The notes below the pieces were generated by a model. That model had not been told where the DNA came from and made no database searches. It was given only the letters and a program-made list of their open reading frames with translations. The position numbers and the translations under genes are program-made. 64,000 nt of DNA from NCBI RefSeq assembly GCF_014773435.2, contig NZ_JACXAG020000010.1, positions 1 to 64,000 on the forward strand, read 5' to 3'. The stretch's first letter is position 1. The number at the start of each line of letters is the position of its first letter. Source of the stretch: Polycladospora coralii. Its GTDB lineage: Bacteria; Bacillota; Bacilli; Thermoactinomycetales; Thermoactinomycetaceae. Of the stretch, positions 8,124-16,866 are shown piece by piece.

Positions 8124-9089
8124 TTAATCAAACCATCCACTAATAGTAGAACCAACCTTGTCTAACCCCTTTTTTATCCCTTTCCGATTCGTATATATGG
8201 CACTTCCCGCCCATAATACGCCACCTACTGCAAGCATCCCTAATCCTACCGGTGTAGTGGGTCCACCAGCAAAGGCGCTCGCTGCCATTAATCCTTCTCC
8301 TACGCTACCTGCTGCTTTCACATAACTATCTGTAGCTTTCTCCTCATACTTGGAACGTTCTGCATCCGTAGTAGCCGCATCCGCTTTTTGACCTGCTTCC
8401 CATCCATCCTTCACATTAAAAAAACCATCAACTGCAGAAACCGCAATATTCAAGCCCGCAATTCCTTTTGCAAACTTCGTGACAGGAGCTACTTTTGAAG
8501 CTGCTTCTTCAAAAGTATAAAATGCTTTAAGTGATTTTGCATTATCTGCTAAATTTCTGTAGCCCTGTACTTGTTTATAGCTGGTGTATCCAGCCCAGAT
8601 TTCGTTACCTTTATCATAACCATCCCATGTATCGACAGCTATTTTAATAGCAGACCCGTCCTCAGCGTAAACGTTTATTCCGCCTCTGACAAGTGACTTT
8701 AACATATTCCCCCCGACTCCTAAGTGGCTATTGTCTAAATTATCTAGATTATCAGGGAGTCGAGGTAGTTCTTTCATAAAATCAGAAAAAATATCTTTAG
8801 TATAAAATTTTGTGTATGACCACCAATCTGGTCCACCGTCATTTTCAGGATTCTTGGCACCTGGAGCACTAGGAGGCTGACCTGGATCAGGAATTTTCGG
8901 TGTATCCACTTTTGGCGTTTTAATTTCAATGTTACTTTCTTCTACTTCTGGTACAACGAACCAACCTTTAAGATATTCTTCATAAAAGCCTGCATGTGCT
9001 ACTTGAACAAAGGGCGAGAGGGTCATACTTGTTATAATTAAAAGTAAGAAGATTGCAATAGAACGCCTCATAACCATCAATTTTTTCAT
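8124..9089 (-). CDS. Secreted protein with a toxin-like glycine-rich hydrophobic tail
   Basis: The protein has 321 residues and a clear signal peptide (basic start, hydrophobic core, cleavage expected after AHA at about residue 33). A Pro-rich linker follows (PKVDTPKIPDPGQPPSAPG). The C-terminal 110 residues hold a glycine- and alanine-rich hydrophobic stretch (PTTPVGLGMLAVGGVLWAG), then a basic segment and the ending STISGWFD. Such tails occur next to the toxin modules of LXG/Rhs-type polymorphic proteins (family knowledge), but no catalytic domain is visible here. The ribosome-binding site AAAGGAG supports ATG 9089. It may be a secreted component or cargo of the neighbouring Tad system (inference). 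Confidence 0.6.
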   Translation of the reverse strand: MKKLMVMRRSIAIFLLLIITSMTLSPFVQVAHAGFYEEYLKGWFVVPEVEESNIEIKTPKVDTPKIPDPGQPPSAPGAKNPENDGGPDWWSYTKFYTKDIFSDFMKELPRLPDNLDNLDNSHLGVGGNMLKSLVRGGINVYAEDGSAIKIAVDTWDGYDKGNEIWAGYTSYKQVQGYRNLADNAKSLKAFYTFEEAASKVAPVTKFAKGIAGLNIAVSAVDGFFNVKDGWEAGQKADAATTDAERSKYEEKATDSYVKAAGSVGEGLMAASAFAGGPTTPVGLGMLAVGGVLWAGSAIYTNRKGIKKGLDKVGSTISGWFD

Positions 9090-9366
9090 TTCGGAAGATC
9101 ACTCCTTTACAAGATATTTAATTAAGTACATAGATTTTTTTATTCTCCCATATTAGCGATCTTACATATGGTTAATCGATACGATTGCTTATTAATAACC
9201 AATGCATAAATTACTAAAACTTACGTGTAAATTGGTTAGACAAGCGAAGTAGGTAACAGTACCTTGTTCGTATTATGGAGGTTCACACTAGAGTTATAAC
9301 TCATTAGTATTTATGTACCATTACCGCCACCTAAAGGTTTGATTATATGACATCTTCTATTTCACT
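9090..9366. other. Intergenic region before the secreted-protein gene
   Basis: These 277 bases contain no gene that I can support and no convincing sigma-A promoter. The only notable element is a short inverted-repeat motif, AATCGATACGATTGCTTA, at 9174-9191. Related copies occur elsewhere in the window (2757, 42025, 60998). A promoter for the downstream accessory genes may lie here, since a strong terminator separates them from the pilin gene. Confidence 0.4.
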
Positions 9367-10701
9367 TTAATCTTTGTTGTACTTATCTTTCATTTCATTT
9401 TCACGTTCCTTAGCTACCTCTTCGAGTTGTTCTTTATTTTGATCCAATGCATTTCTTAATTCATCTCGTTTCTCATCAACATAACTTCTTACTTCTGATT
9501 GACGCCAATTAAGTTTGTTTTGTAATTCTCGTCTAACTTCGAATGTAATCATTTCTTTTTTCTCTAGGTATTTAATCGCGAAATTAAATCGTTTATTTTC
9601 TAATTCTGCTAGTTTGTATAAATCACCTGACCCATAACCAGCAATATCCTCTACTTTGGATACCTTTGTCATATATTGTTTATCTAATTCTAACCATGCT
9701 TGTGTTCCCCATCGATCCCAATTCCACCATAGTTCTTGGTTTTTCTTATCAAAATACTTACGTAAATCTTCTGCAGAATCAGCTGTTACAAATTCCCCAC
9801 CACCTGCTGCTGCTACTTTTTTAAGGGCATTGTCACCATTTTCGTCTACATCAAAGCCAATAATATTAACCATAGCTTTAATATTGGATTCGTGTAATTG
9901 CTTGGCTACAGCAACTGGGTCACCACCACAAGTTTCAATTCCATCGCTAACAATATAGACGATATTTTCGTTGCTATCCCCACTCGCATCAAAATCAGAC
10001 TGTACTGCTTCAATGGCCGATGCTATCGGAGTCCAACCTGTCGGTTTTACGTTTTCAAGTGATTGCTCTAATTTAGCTTGATCGTAGTTAGCAAAAGGAT
10101 AAATTTGCTCCGTGCTTTCGCACGATTTTTGTTTATCTTTTTCCTGATTGCTACCACCTTGACCATAAGTACGGACAGAGACTTGAGCTTCTTCGGGAAG
10201 CGTAGAAGCAAAGCGACTTATTGCATTTTTTGCTACCGTCATTTTAGTTTGACTACCTACTTTGCCTGCCATACTGCCACTCGCATCCAGCAGAATAGAG
10301 ACCCGTGTTGTCTCCTCTTTCATTTGTGGTTCATCTATATTTCCATCTGTAGGTGCTTTTTTTAGTGTAAGAGACGTATCAAATTCCTCGATTTTCTTTA
10401 CCAACGATTGATAATCTTCAGCTAATAAGGGGATTAACCTCTCATACACTTCTTCATTATTCAAGTGTTTGGGAAAGTTATTTAATTCAGCTTTAAGCTT
10501 TTTTTCATCATACGCTGTTCCAGCAAAATCCCCTGGACCCTCTTGGAAAATCCCTTCAACATCTGTAGCTGGCTTTTCTTGACTCTTTTCATCCTTTTCT
10601 TTTGATATCGATTGCTTAGGTAGTACTGATGTAGTTTGACTACAAGCTGTTATAATTAAGAATAGAGATAGTCCAATCGGATAAAAACGCTTAATATCCA
10701 T
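9367..10701 (-). CDS. VWA-domain lipoprotein
   Basis: This is a lipid-anchored von Willebrand factor type A protein of 444 residues. The lipobox is LIITAC (Cys20). A linker and helical region (to about 130) precede the VWA domain (about 133-315), whose metal site (MIDAS) is complete: Asp139, Ser141 and Ser143 in DASGS, Thr224 in GWTPIA, and Asp253 in VSDGIETC. The last 120 residues are highly charged and probably coiled coil. VWA domains usually bind protein ligands through Mg2+. Because TadG of other Tad systems often carries a VWA domain, this protein may be its functional substitute (inference). The start ATG 10701 follows GGCGGGGGA, just after the pilin terminator. Confidence 0.85.
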   Translation of the reverse strand: MDIKRFYPIGLSLFLIITACSQTTSVLPKQSISKEKDEKSQEKPATDVEGIFQEGPGDFAGTAYDEKKLKAELNNFPKHLNNEEVYERLIPLLAEDYQSLVKKIEEFDTSLTLKKAPTDGNIDEPQMKEETTRVSILLDASGSMAGKVGSQTKMTVAKNAISRFASTLPEEAQVSVRTYGQGGSNQEKDKQKSCESTEQIYPFANYDQAKLEQSLENVKPTGWTPIASAIEAVQSDFDASGDSNENIVYIVSDGIETCGGDPVAVAKQLHESNIKAMVNIIGFDVDENGDNALKKVAAAGGGEFVTADSAEDLRKYFDKKNQELWWNWDRWGTQAWLELDKQYMTKVSKVEDIAGYGSGDLYKLAELENKRFNFAIKYLEKKEMITFEVRRELQNKLNWRQSEVRSYVDEKRDELRNALDQNKEQLEEVAKERENEMKDKYNKD

Positions 10702-10722
10702 CTTATTCCCCCGCCTTTCTAT

Positions 10723-10774
10723 TTAATTTTATTTGACCTGATCATAGTAAACAGATCAGGTCAAATAAAATTAA
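10723..10774 (-). terminator. Strong terminator or attenuator between the pilin and VWA genes
   Basis: A perfect 21-bp inverted repeat (left arm 10723-10743, right arm 10754-10774, 10-base loop) lies 25 bases after the flp stop codon. On the transcribed strand the GC-rich part GACCTGATC is followed by an A/T-rich arm ending in a T-rich stretch, as expected for an intrinsic terminator. It would stop most transcripts after the pilin gene and lower expression of the accessory genes. Confidence 0.8.
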
Positions 10775-10798
10775 CATATCATATCATTTGTATTTTTA

Positions 10799-11050
10799 TT
10801 AATCTTTTTGTTTAGGTTCACTCGAATCAGTTGCTCCAGTAATAGTATCCATAATTTTAGTTTTAAATTTTTCCTGTATATCTGTACCATTATCCTTAAA
10901 CACAGCCAATAATAACCCTGCCATTGCTGCTCCAGCTGCAATAATTAATACATACTCTAGAGTAGGGGAGCCTTTCTTACTTTTGAAAGTAGGTAGAAAT
11001 TCTTTAACATTATGCAAACGCATCTTAAATAATGTTTTTTTATTCATCAT
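10799..11050 (-). CDS. flp: Flp-type major pilin
   Basis: The 83-residue product is the likely structural subunit of the Tad pilus. It has a long basic leader (about 27 residues) ending in KSKKG, then SPTLEYVLIIAAGAAMAG. This is a class III (type IVb-like) prepilin site with Gly at the cleavage point, Glu at position 5 and a hydrophobic helix. The mature subunit would be only about 56 residues, which is normal for Flp pilins. The C-terminus is hydrophilic and charged. The gene comes directly after tadC and before a strong terminator, an arrangement that suits high expression of the pilin relative to the genes that follow. Confidence 0.85.
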   Translation of the reverse strand: MMNKKTLFKMRLHNVKEFLPTFKSKKGSPTLEYVLIIAAGAAMAGLLLAVFKDNGTDIQEKFKTKIMDTITGATDSSEPKQKD

Positions 11051-11141
11051 AATCCTCCTTATTTAATAAAACATAATAATTATGTGTTAGTTCCCTTTTC
11101 TTCATCAATTCGATTCTTTTTTCTCACCTCCTTCATGAAAT

Positions 11142-12053
11142 TTAAAATCCACCAAATATATCTTGGGCGATGAAGTAGCCATAAATGATAGAACTTAAAA
11201 TTAATAACATGATGGAAGGTGCGATGATGAGACCACTTACCAGAGATATTTTAGGTGCTGCTTTCCCTGCTTGTTCTTTTGCTTTTTCGATTCGCATTTT
11301 GCGCATTTCGTCGGCCTGCTGGGCGAAGGTTTCGGCAACGGGGGTTCCGAGGTTATGCGCTTGAATGAGAGATTGTAGTAATGCTTCTAATTCAAGTGAA
11401 TCCGTTCGTTTCATGAGTGAGCGATAAGCCGTTTCACGTTGTACACCAAATTTGATTTCTTGATTGAGTCGCCCAAATTCTTCACTGAGAGGCCCATTTG
11501 AAGATTCAACATAGTAAGCAAGTGCGTCATCCATCGACATACCAGCTTGAAGCGTTATACTCATCATATCGAGGAAATCTGGCATATCGAGTCGAATTTG
11601 TTCCTGCCTCCGCTTGGCAAGGAAACGAACGAAATAGATGGGGCTCACATATCCGATCATGGGCGAGAAGATAAAGAATACAATATCTAAAGGAAGTCCA
11701 ATCGCGTAATAGAAAAACCCATAAATGGCACCTGCTATCGCTCCTAGTAACTTAGCTCCATGCATACGATTTACATTCAGATTATATGGATAACCCGCTT
11801 TGGTCAGCACAATCTCAAATTCCTCGGAATCACTTAGCACTTGAATTTTACGACCAGTAGGTGCTAATTGATCCATCCATTTTTGTAGAATTGCTGTTTT
11901 CTTTGCTTTTTGCTTCATGACCTTCCACGGTGGAATAAACTCATTCAGATTGGTTTTCACTTCTTCATTTGCAGCCGTATAAGCATAATAAGAGATAGCA
12001 GCAAACAACAGACAGCCCCATATGGCAATAACTAATAAATAGAATAAAAACAT
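11142..12053 (-). CDS. tadC: Tad pilus inner-membrane platform protein TadC
   Basis: This is a type II secretion F-domain membrane protein of 303 residues. Transmembrane segments lie near the N-terminus (about 3-23), in the middle (about 105-145) and at the C-terminus (about 270-298). The cytoplasmic T2SF domain contains the family pattern PDFLDMMSITLQAGMSMDDA and ALLQSLIQAHNLGTPVAE. TadB and TadC together form the platform that the TadA ATPase acts on. The gene follows tadB by 12 bases and precedes the pilin gene. Confidence 0.9.
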   Translation of the reverse strand: MFLFYLLVIAIWGCLLFAAISYYAYTAANEEVKTNLNEFIPPWKVMKQKAKKTAILQKWMDQLAPTGRKIQVLSDSEEFEIVLTKAGYPYNLNVNRMHGAKLLGAIAGAIYGFFYYAIGLPLDIVFFIFSPMIGYVSPIYFVRFLAKRRQEQIRLDMPDFLDMMSITLQAGMSMDDALAYYVESSNGPLSEEFGRLNQEIKFGVQRETAYRSLMKRTDSLELEALLQSLIQAHNLGTPVAETFAQQADEMRKMRIEKAKEQAGKAAPKISLVSGLIIAPSIMLLILSSIIYGYFIAQDIFGGF

Positions 12054-12065
12054 ATCATTCAGTCC

Positions 12066-13001
12066 CTATACCTTAATATCGGCGATCTTTTTAATTAGCA
12101 AGAACCCGATTACTTGCAGGCCTACAAAGATTATAAGCACGATGATACCAAGAATATTGGTAAAGAAATCATAAAAATTATCAATCATTTGGCTCATCAT
12201 AACAACGATCAAAAGCGATACGAGAGGTAACATATATGCCGAATAGCGTGCTTGTGCAACGGTTGCATCTATGGTTTTGTGGATGATCTTTCGCTCTTCC
12301 ATTGTACTCCCCATCTCACTTAGCACTTTCGCTAGATCACCACCTGCTCTTCTTTGAATGATTAAGGCATTTACAAACACTTGTAAATCCCTACTAGGAA
12401 CACGTTTGAGTAATTCGTGCAGTGAAACTTCTATACTTCTACCTAACTGCAACTCACGCACGACAATACCTAACTCTTGATTCACAGGTCCCGTTGTTTC
12501 TTGGACGACTAATTCCAAGCCTTGCGGAATGGACATACCAGCACGTGCTGCACTACCTAGTAGGCGACAAACTTCAGATAGCTGCGATTCGATTTTTTGA
12601 ATGTATAGAAACTTACGCGAGTTAATAAACATCTTTGATAGAAATGGCGTGAGTGAAGTACCGATCAAAAAGCTGATTAAAAATGGCATCTCTATAATTT
12701 GATAGAAAAGGAAAATAATAATCGCTCCGGCTACTAATAGTAACGCTCCATACTCTGACGGACGTAACCGGATGCTCCCTCGTTGCAATTGTGGTTCCAA
12801 TCGCTTCGCCCAAGCCATTTGATCTAAGCGGTCTGCTAACCGATCTGACCAGCCCACTTCACTCTGAATACCGATATACTTCTCTAATACAATATTTGTT
12901 TCTTTTTTAGCTGAACGCATCTGCAAACCGAAGTAGAGCGCACCGATTATACAAAAGACTGCCATTCCACCTAACAAAGCAATGAATGGTGCATCATTCA
13001 T
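12066..13001 (-). CDS. tadB: Tad pilus inner-membrane platform protein TadB
   Basis: This is the other T2SF-domain platform protein, 311 residues. It has an N-terminal transmembrane helix (about 7-27), a helix pair near 78-112, the T2SF domain (about 135-260, with QLSEVCRLLGSAARAGMSIPQ and FVNALIIQRRAGGDLAKVLSEM), and two C-terminal helices. Its start overlaps the end of tadA by 8 bases, which suggests translational coupling. The length and topology fit TadB of other Flp systems. Confidence 0.9.
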   Translation of the reverse strand: MNDAPFIALLGGMAVFCIIGALYFGLQMRSAKKETNIVLEKYIGIQSEVGWSDRLADRLDQMAWAKRLEPQLQRGSIRLRPSEYGALLLVAGAIIIFLFYQIIEMPFLISFLIGTSLTPFLSKMFINSRKFLYIQKIESQLSEVCRLLGSAARAGMSIPQGLELVVQETTGPVNQELGIVVRELQLGRSIEVSLHELLKRVPSRDLQVFVNALIIQRRAGGDLAKVLSEMGSTMEERKIIHKTIDATVAQARYSAYMLPLVSLLIVVMMSQMIDNFYDFFTNILGIIVLIIFVGLQVIGFLLIKKIADIKV

Positions 13002-14358
13002 AAAGCTTCACTCCTGCCTGTGGCTTAAAAATAGAAGGGTTCACACCGACCCCGTAAGCTTGTAGACGATCAATTACCTTGGGTACGTAACCAGTAGCAG
13101 TGAAAGTACCTTGAACCTCTCCATCTGACGATACATCCGTTTGCACGAAGCTGAAGATATCATTCATCTTTACTGATCCGTCTGCTTTTTGCTCCATTTC
13201 TGAAATGGCGATCATCTTTCGTTGGCCATCAGGCAGACGACTGATCTGGATAATATAGTCGACGGCTCCTACAATATACTGACGAATAATATCTGATGGT
13301 AAATCAAGACCCGACATCATGACCATACCTTCGAGACGACTCATCGCATCTTTAGGTGAGTTGGCATGAACTGTGGTAAGTGAACCTTCATGACCTGTAT
13401 TCATCGCTTGGAGCATGTCAAATGCTTCCGATCCCCGCACCTCTCCGACGATAATACGATCAGGACGCATCCGTAAGGCGTTTCGGACCAACTGCCGAAT
13501 GCTGACCTCTCCTTTACCTTCTACGTTGGCAGGCCGCGCTTCCATCCCTGCTACATGATCGTGTGGGATACGAAGCTCTGCCATGTCCTCAATGGTGACA
13601 ATCCGTTCAGAACGTGGAATATGGCATGCTAGTGCATTGAGTAGAGTAGTCTTACCGCTTCCCGTTCCCCCTGAGATAATGAGGTTTAGTTTGGCTTGCA
13701 CTAAACTCGTTAAAAATTGACCCATTTCCGGTGTTAAACTTTGATACCCGATGAGATCATCTAATACAATCGGATCTTTACGAAATTTACGAATAGAGAC
13801 CAGTGAACCTTTTAAGCTAATCGGTGGGATCACTGCATTCACACGGCTACCATCAGGTAACCGAGCATCTACCATTGGTGAACTTACATCCACTCTTCGT
13901 CCAATCGGAGCTACGATTCGATCTATGACATGTCGAAGTGCTTCTTCATCACGAAATTGAATATCCGTTTTGTGAAGTTTCCCAGCTTTTTCGTAAAAGA
14001 CTTCATGGGGTCCATTTACCATAATTTCTGTAATGTCGTCATCTTCAAGCAAAGCTTCAAGTGGCCCAAAACCGACGGATTCATTGATTATACGGGAAAT
14101 AACTCGTTCACGTTCTTGTGCTGTGATGACCACTTGCTCATCACCTAAATATCGAGACACCAGTCGATCAAGTGTAAGTCTTAACTCAGCCGATGGCATT
14201 TGGGTCAGCTTTTCAAGGTCCGTTTCTCGTAATAAGCGAGCCTTATAGTGCTGCGCAAGTTCGTTCACACGTGTATCATCCATCTGATTTAGCTGTTTCT
14301 CTTTTGACGTCGTCCTTCTAGGTAACGTTCGTTTTTGATTTTGTGAAAAGAAACTCAT
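12994..14358 (-). CDS. tadA: Tad pilus assembly ATPase TadA/CpaF
   Basis: This is a secretion ATPase of the GspE/VirB11 superfamily (454 residues) that powers pilus extension, and in known Tad systems also retraction. Visible motifs are the Walker A box GGTGSGKT (about 230-237), the Asp box region with EDMAELRIP, Walker [10 protein letters not shown], and the His box [13 protein letters not shown]. The N-terminal 100 residues form the usual helical domain of CpaF. The start ATG 14358 follows AAGGAG. The gene sits between cpaB (19-base gap) and tadB (8-base overlap). Confidence 0.95.
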   Translation of the reverse strand: MSFFSQNQKRTLPRRTTSKEKQLNQMDDTRVNELAQHYKARLLRETDLEKLTQMPSAELRLTLDRLVSRYLGDEQVVITAQERERVISRIINESVGFGPLEALLEDDDITEIMVNGPHEVFYEKAGKLHKTDIQFRDEEALRHVIDRIVAPIGRRVDVSSPMVDARLPDGSRVNAVIPPISLKGSLVSIRKFRKDPIVLDDLIGYQSLTPEMGQFLTSLVQAKLNLIISGGTGSGKTTLLNALACHIPRSERIVTIEDMAELRIPHDHVAGMEARPANVEGKGEVSIRQLVRNALRMRPDRIIVGEVRGSEAFDMLQAMNTGHEGSLTTVHANSPKDAMSRLEGMVMMSGLDLPSDIIRQYIVGAVDYIIQISRLPDGQRKMIAISEMEQKADGSVKMNDIFSFVQTDVSSDGEVQGTFTATGYVPKVIDRLQAYGVGVNPSIFKPQAGVKLYE

Positions 14359-14377
14359 ACTTTAACTCCTTCACCAC

Positions 14378-15160
14378 TTAGTGACCTGAACCATCTGTCT
14401 CGCTTGGATCTAACGATGTAACTTCTTTTTCTTCGTCTTCTTTTTCTTCTTGCTTAGGAAGATCCTTTTTATCTATTTTTTGATTAACGGCTCCAGTTTG
14501 CTTATTATTTTTACTATCTGAGTTAGGTGCTTTAAGAACACGAATAGAGACTGAAAAGTTTTGGTGTTGTATCAATTTTTCTGCATCGGATAAGGTCATT
14601 TCTAGACCGAGCCCACTCAAGCCGCCTTCTTCTGACTTGGAAATCCCAATGATAGGAATAGAACGGAACATCGTTTTCGTATTCGATTCTTTGGATGTAA
14701 CAACAATATCAACGCGATCATTGTAATCAAAAGATCCATCAAACCCGACTCGATTAGAGCGGGGCAGTACAACCATACGCTTGTCGGCAGATGAGACAAT
14801 ATTATTAACCTTTAAAGTGTTGCTTGTTAATACGTCGCCTTCGATTAAAGGTGTAACAGAAACTAATGCCTCCAGCGGGATTCCTTCACTATTTTGTTCT
14901 AGCTGTATAGCATCCAAGCTTGTAATCCCCATTAAGTTGGTTTCCTCTATGAATTTCACAGGCACTTCTACCGCTTCAAAGTCTTCACGCTTTAATGGTT
15001 GTCTGGCATCAATCTTCTTCGTCGCTTTGTAGAGCGTAATGGTATCGCTCAATTCAGTAGATGCTGAGTTTACTTTTTCCATAAATAGATAAGCTGCTAC
15101 AGTAGAAAGAATAAGGGCTAATATGAGAAATAACATCGCTCTTCTTTTTGCGTCTTGCAT
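14378..15160 (-). CDS. cpaB: Flp pilus assembly protein CpaB (RcpC-like)
   Basis: The protein has one N-terminal transmembrane helix (about residues 10-30) followed by an SAF/beta-clip domain (KKIDARQPLKREDF ... VTPLIEGDVLTSNTL) and the RcpC/CpaB domain. ATG 15160 is preferred over GTG 15172 because AGGTG lies 9 bases upstream of it. The last 50 residues are low-complexity and charged (Lys, Glu and Asp). In Gram-negative Tad systems CpaB works in the periplasm beside the secretin. Here there is no secretin gene, as expected for a one-membrane cell, so CpaB probably acts between membrane and wall. Confidence 0.85.
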   Translation of the reverse strand: MQDAKRRAMLFLILALILSTVAAYLFMEKVNSASTELSDTITLYKATKKIDARQPLKREDFEAVEVPVKFIEETNLMGITSLDAIQLEQNSEGIPLEALVSVTPLIEGDVLTSNTLKVNNIVSSADKRMVVLPRSNRVGFDGSFDYNDRVDIVVTSKESNTKTMFRSIPIIGISKSEEGGLSGLGLEMTLSDAEKLIQHQNFSVSIRVLKAPNSDSKNNKQTGAVNQKIDKKDLPKQEEKEDEEKEVTSLDPSETDGSGH

Positions 15161-15192
15161 AGATGCTAACACCTGCTTATTTGTTTATTTAG

Positions 15193-15639
15193 TTAAAGCC
15201 ATTTCCATAGGTAAAGGATAACAGTCGCTACTAAGATAAAGGGAGCAAAGGCAAATTCGGTATGACGGTTAATTTGCTTCCACAGCATGAGCTTGCGGAT
15301 CAGAATATAGGCTGCACCCAGAAGGTGGCTTAGGATAAATAAGAGTAAAAAATCAGGCCATCCTACTGCAAATCCAAGCATGCCAAATAATTTTACATCT
15401 CCTCCCCCTATTGAACGTTCCCCTGTGATAACAGCAACAAGGAATAACAAGATAAAGACGATACTTCCCGTCAGGATATAGTTCCACCACGATAAAGCGG
15501 GATCGATCAAGTGGACGATAGTAGCCACTATCATTCCGCTTATGGAAAAACGATTGAGGATAATTCGTCCTTTTATATCTGTTATCGTAGCCGCTAGTAG
15601 TATGCCAATGAGCGTGAGATAAAGAATATGGTGCCACAT
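15193..15639 (-). CDS. tadV: Prepilin peptidase (TadV/CpaA, A24 family)
   Basis: This is a small aspartic membrane peptidase (148 residues) that would cleave the leaders of Flp and the TadE-type proteins. The two catalytic Asp residues are visible: Asp21 or nearby in TDIKGRIILNRF, and the second in GGGDVKLFGMLG, the family hallmark. It has about five transmembrane helices and lacks the N-methylase domain of PilD, as TadV/CpaA do. The ATG at 15639 lies 6 bases after the tadZ stop codon, with only a weak ribosome-binding site, so translation is probably coupled. Confidence 0.9.
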   Translation of the reverse strand: MWHHILYLTLIGILLAATITDIKGRIILNRFSISGMIVATIVHLIDPALSWWNYILTGSIVFILLFLVAVITGERSIGGGDVKLFGMLGFAVGWPDFLLLFILSHLLGAAYILIRKLMLWKQINRHTEFAFAPFILVATVILYLWKWL

Positions 15640-15645
15640 CTATCT

Positions 15646-16833
15646 TTAAGACACTGACTTACTCTTTTTATTTTTTTTGTCTTTGCCCAGCATCATATGC
15701 GCCAGCTTCTGAATATCTTTGACGAAAGAAGAGTTATTACGTTCATTTTTACTGGTCCGTATCGCTTTACCTCGATTAATAATTTGTTCAATCTTTTTAC
15801 TATCTTCACGAAATTCTCCGATGAGGGGGAAGTTGAATCGTTCTTTCACTTCTTTACTTCTAATTTCTGAATCCCGGTTTACCTTATTCAACATGATTTC
15901 AAGGCGCTCAGTTGGATCTACGCCAACCGTTTGGAATAGACTTAACACCCGATTAAGGGTACGCATTGCTACAGCGTCTGGAGTTAGGATGTACATGATC
16001 TTATCCGCTTCTTCTAGTGCTGTATAAACGATATTTGTCATTTCAGTGGGTAAATCAATAATAATAAAATCGTAGTAAAGCCTCGCTGCTCGCAAAACGC
16101 GCTCTACATGGTCTTCTGTAACCTGTTCTCCAATCTCAATATCAGCTGGGCTAGCTAGCACCTCTACCAATGAGTTCGGTTCAACCACTGTGACACTACG
16201 AATATGGTTGTCATTAAGCTCATGTAGGACTGGTGTCAAGTGATACAAATTGCGATTCCCTTCAATATTTAAAAAGGTTTCTACACCTCCATACTGTAAA
16301 TTGAGGTCTACTAGAAGTACACTTGAGCTGGATTCAAGTTGTAAAGTTTGCGCTAGGGTCGAAGCTACTAGACTTTTACCTGAACCACCTTTTCCGCTGT
16401 AGACAGCAATGACTTGACCACGCCCCCAGTTAAAGATTGTCTCCTCTTTATTCTTAACTTCTTTAGTCTGAATCGATTTCATGGCACGTGGGAGCACATC
16501 ATTTAAAGCATTAATCTCATCAGGGAAGAATAATACGTCAAAGGCACCGGCACGGCTCGCATCGCGAACTCGGATGGAGTCTTTTAATTCGGTTAGATAG
16601 ATGATTTCGGCTTTGGCCACTTCTTTACGAATATAGGGAATGAGTTGCATGCCTAGTCCATCTTTTCCTTCGTGTAAGAGGACGATATCCGGTTGAATAC
16701 GGGAGATCTCTCTTCTTACTTCGGATGCATAGATACTTGTAATCTGTGCGAAGGAAGACTTTAAGCGTTCTTGTAAGTCTGTAGCGATGGCAGGTTCTTC
16801 GGATACGATTAATAGTTTGATGTCTGAGATCAT
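15646..16833 (-). CDS. tadZ: TadZ/CpaE-like pilus localisation ATPase
   Basis: This is a two-domain protein of about 395 residues. Residues 1-120 resemble a receiver domain, but the usual phospho-acceptor Asp is replaced (DIVLLHEGKDG), as in the atypical receiver domain of TadZ. Residues 138-370 are a ParA/MinD-type ATPase with the deviant Walker A GKGGSGKS (about 147-154) and DFIIIDLP. In known Tad systems TadZ marks the site of pilus assembly at the pole. ATG 16833 is 13 bases from GGAGG; a GTG at 16866 is an alternative. It is the first gene of the tad operon. Confidence 0.85.
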   Translation of the reverse strand: MISDIKLLIVSEEPAIATDLQERLKSSFAQITSIYASEVRREISRIQPDIVLLHEGKDGLGMQLIPYIRKEVAKAEIIYLTELKDSIRVRDASRAGAFDVLFFPDEINALNDVLPRAMKSIQTKEVKNKEETIFNWGRGQVIAVYSGKGGSGKSLVASTLAQTLQLESSSSVLLVDLNLQYGGVETFLNIEGNRNLYHLTPVLHELNDNHIRSVTVVEPNSLVEVLASPADIEIGEQVTEDHVERVLRAARLYYDFIIIDLPTEMTNIVYTALEEADKIMYILTPDAVAMRTLNRVLSLFQTVGVDPTERLEIMLNKVNRDSEIRSKEVKERFNFPLIGEFREDSKKIEQIINRGKAIRTSKNERNNSSFVKDIQKLAHMMLGKDKKNKKSKSVS

Positions 16834-16866
16834 GGGAAACTCAAAACCTCCTGCTCCAATTTCCAC

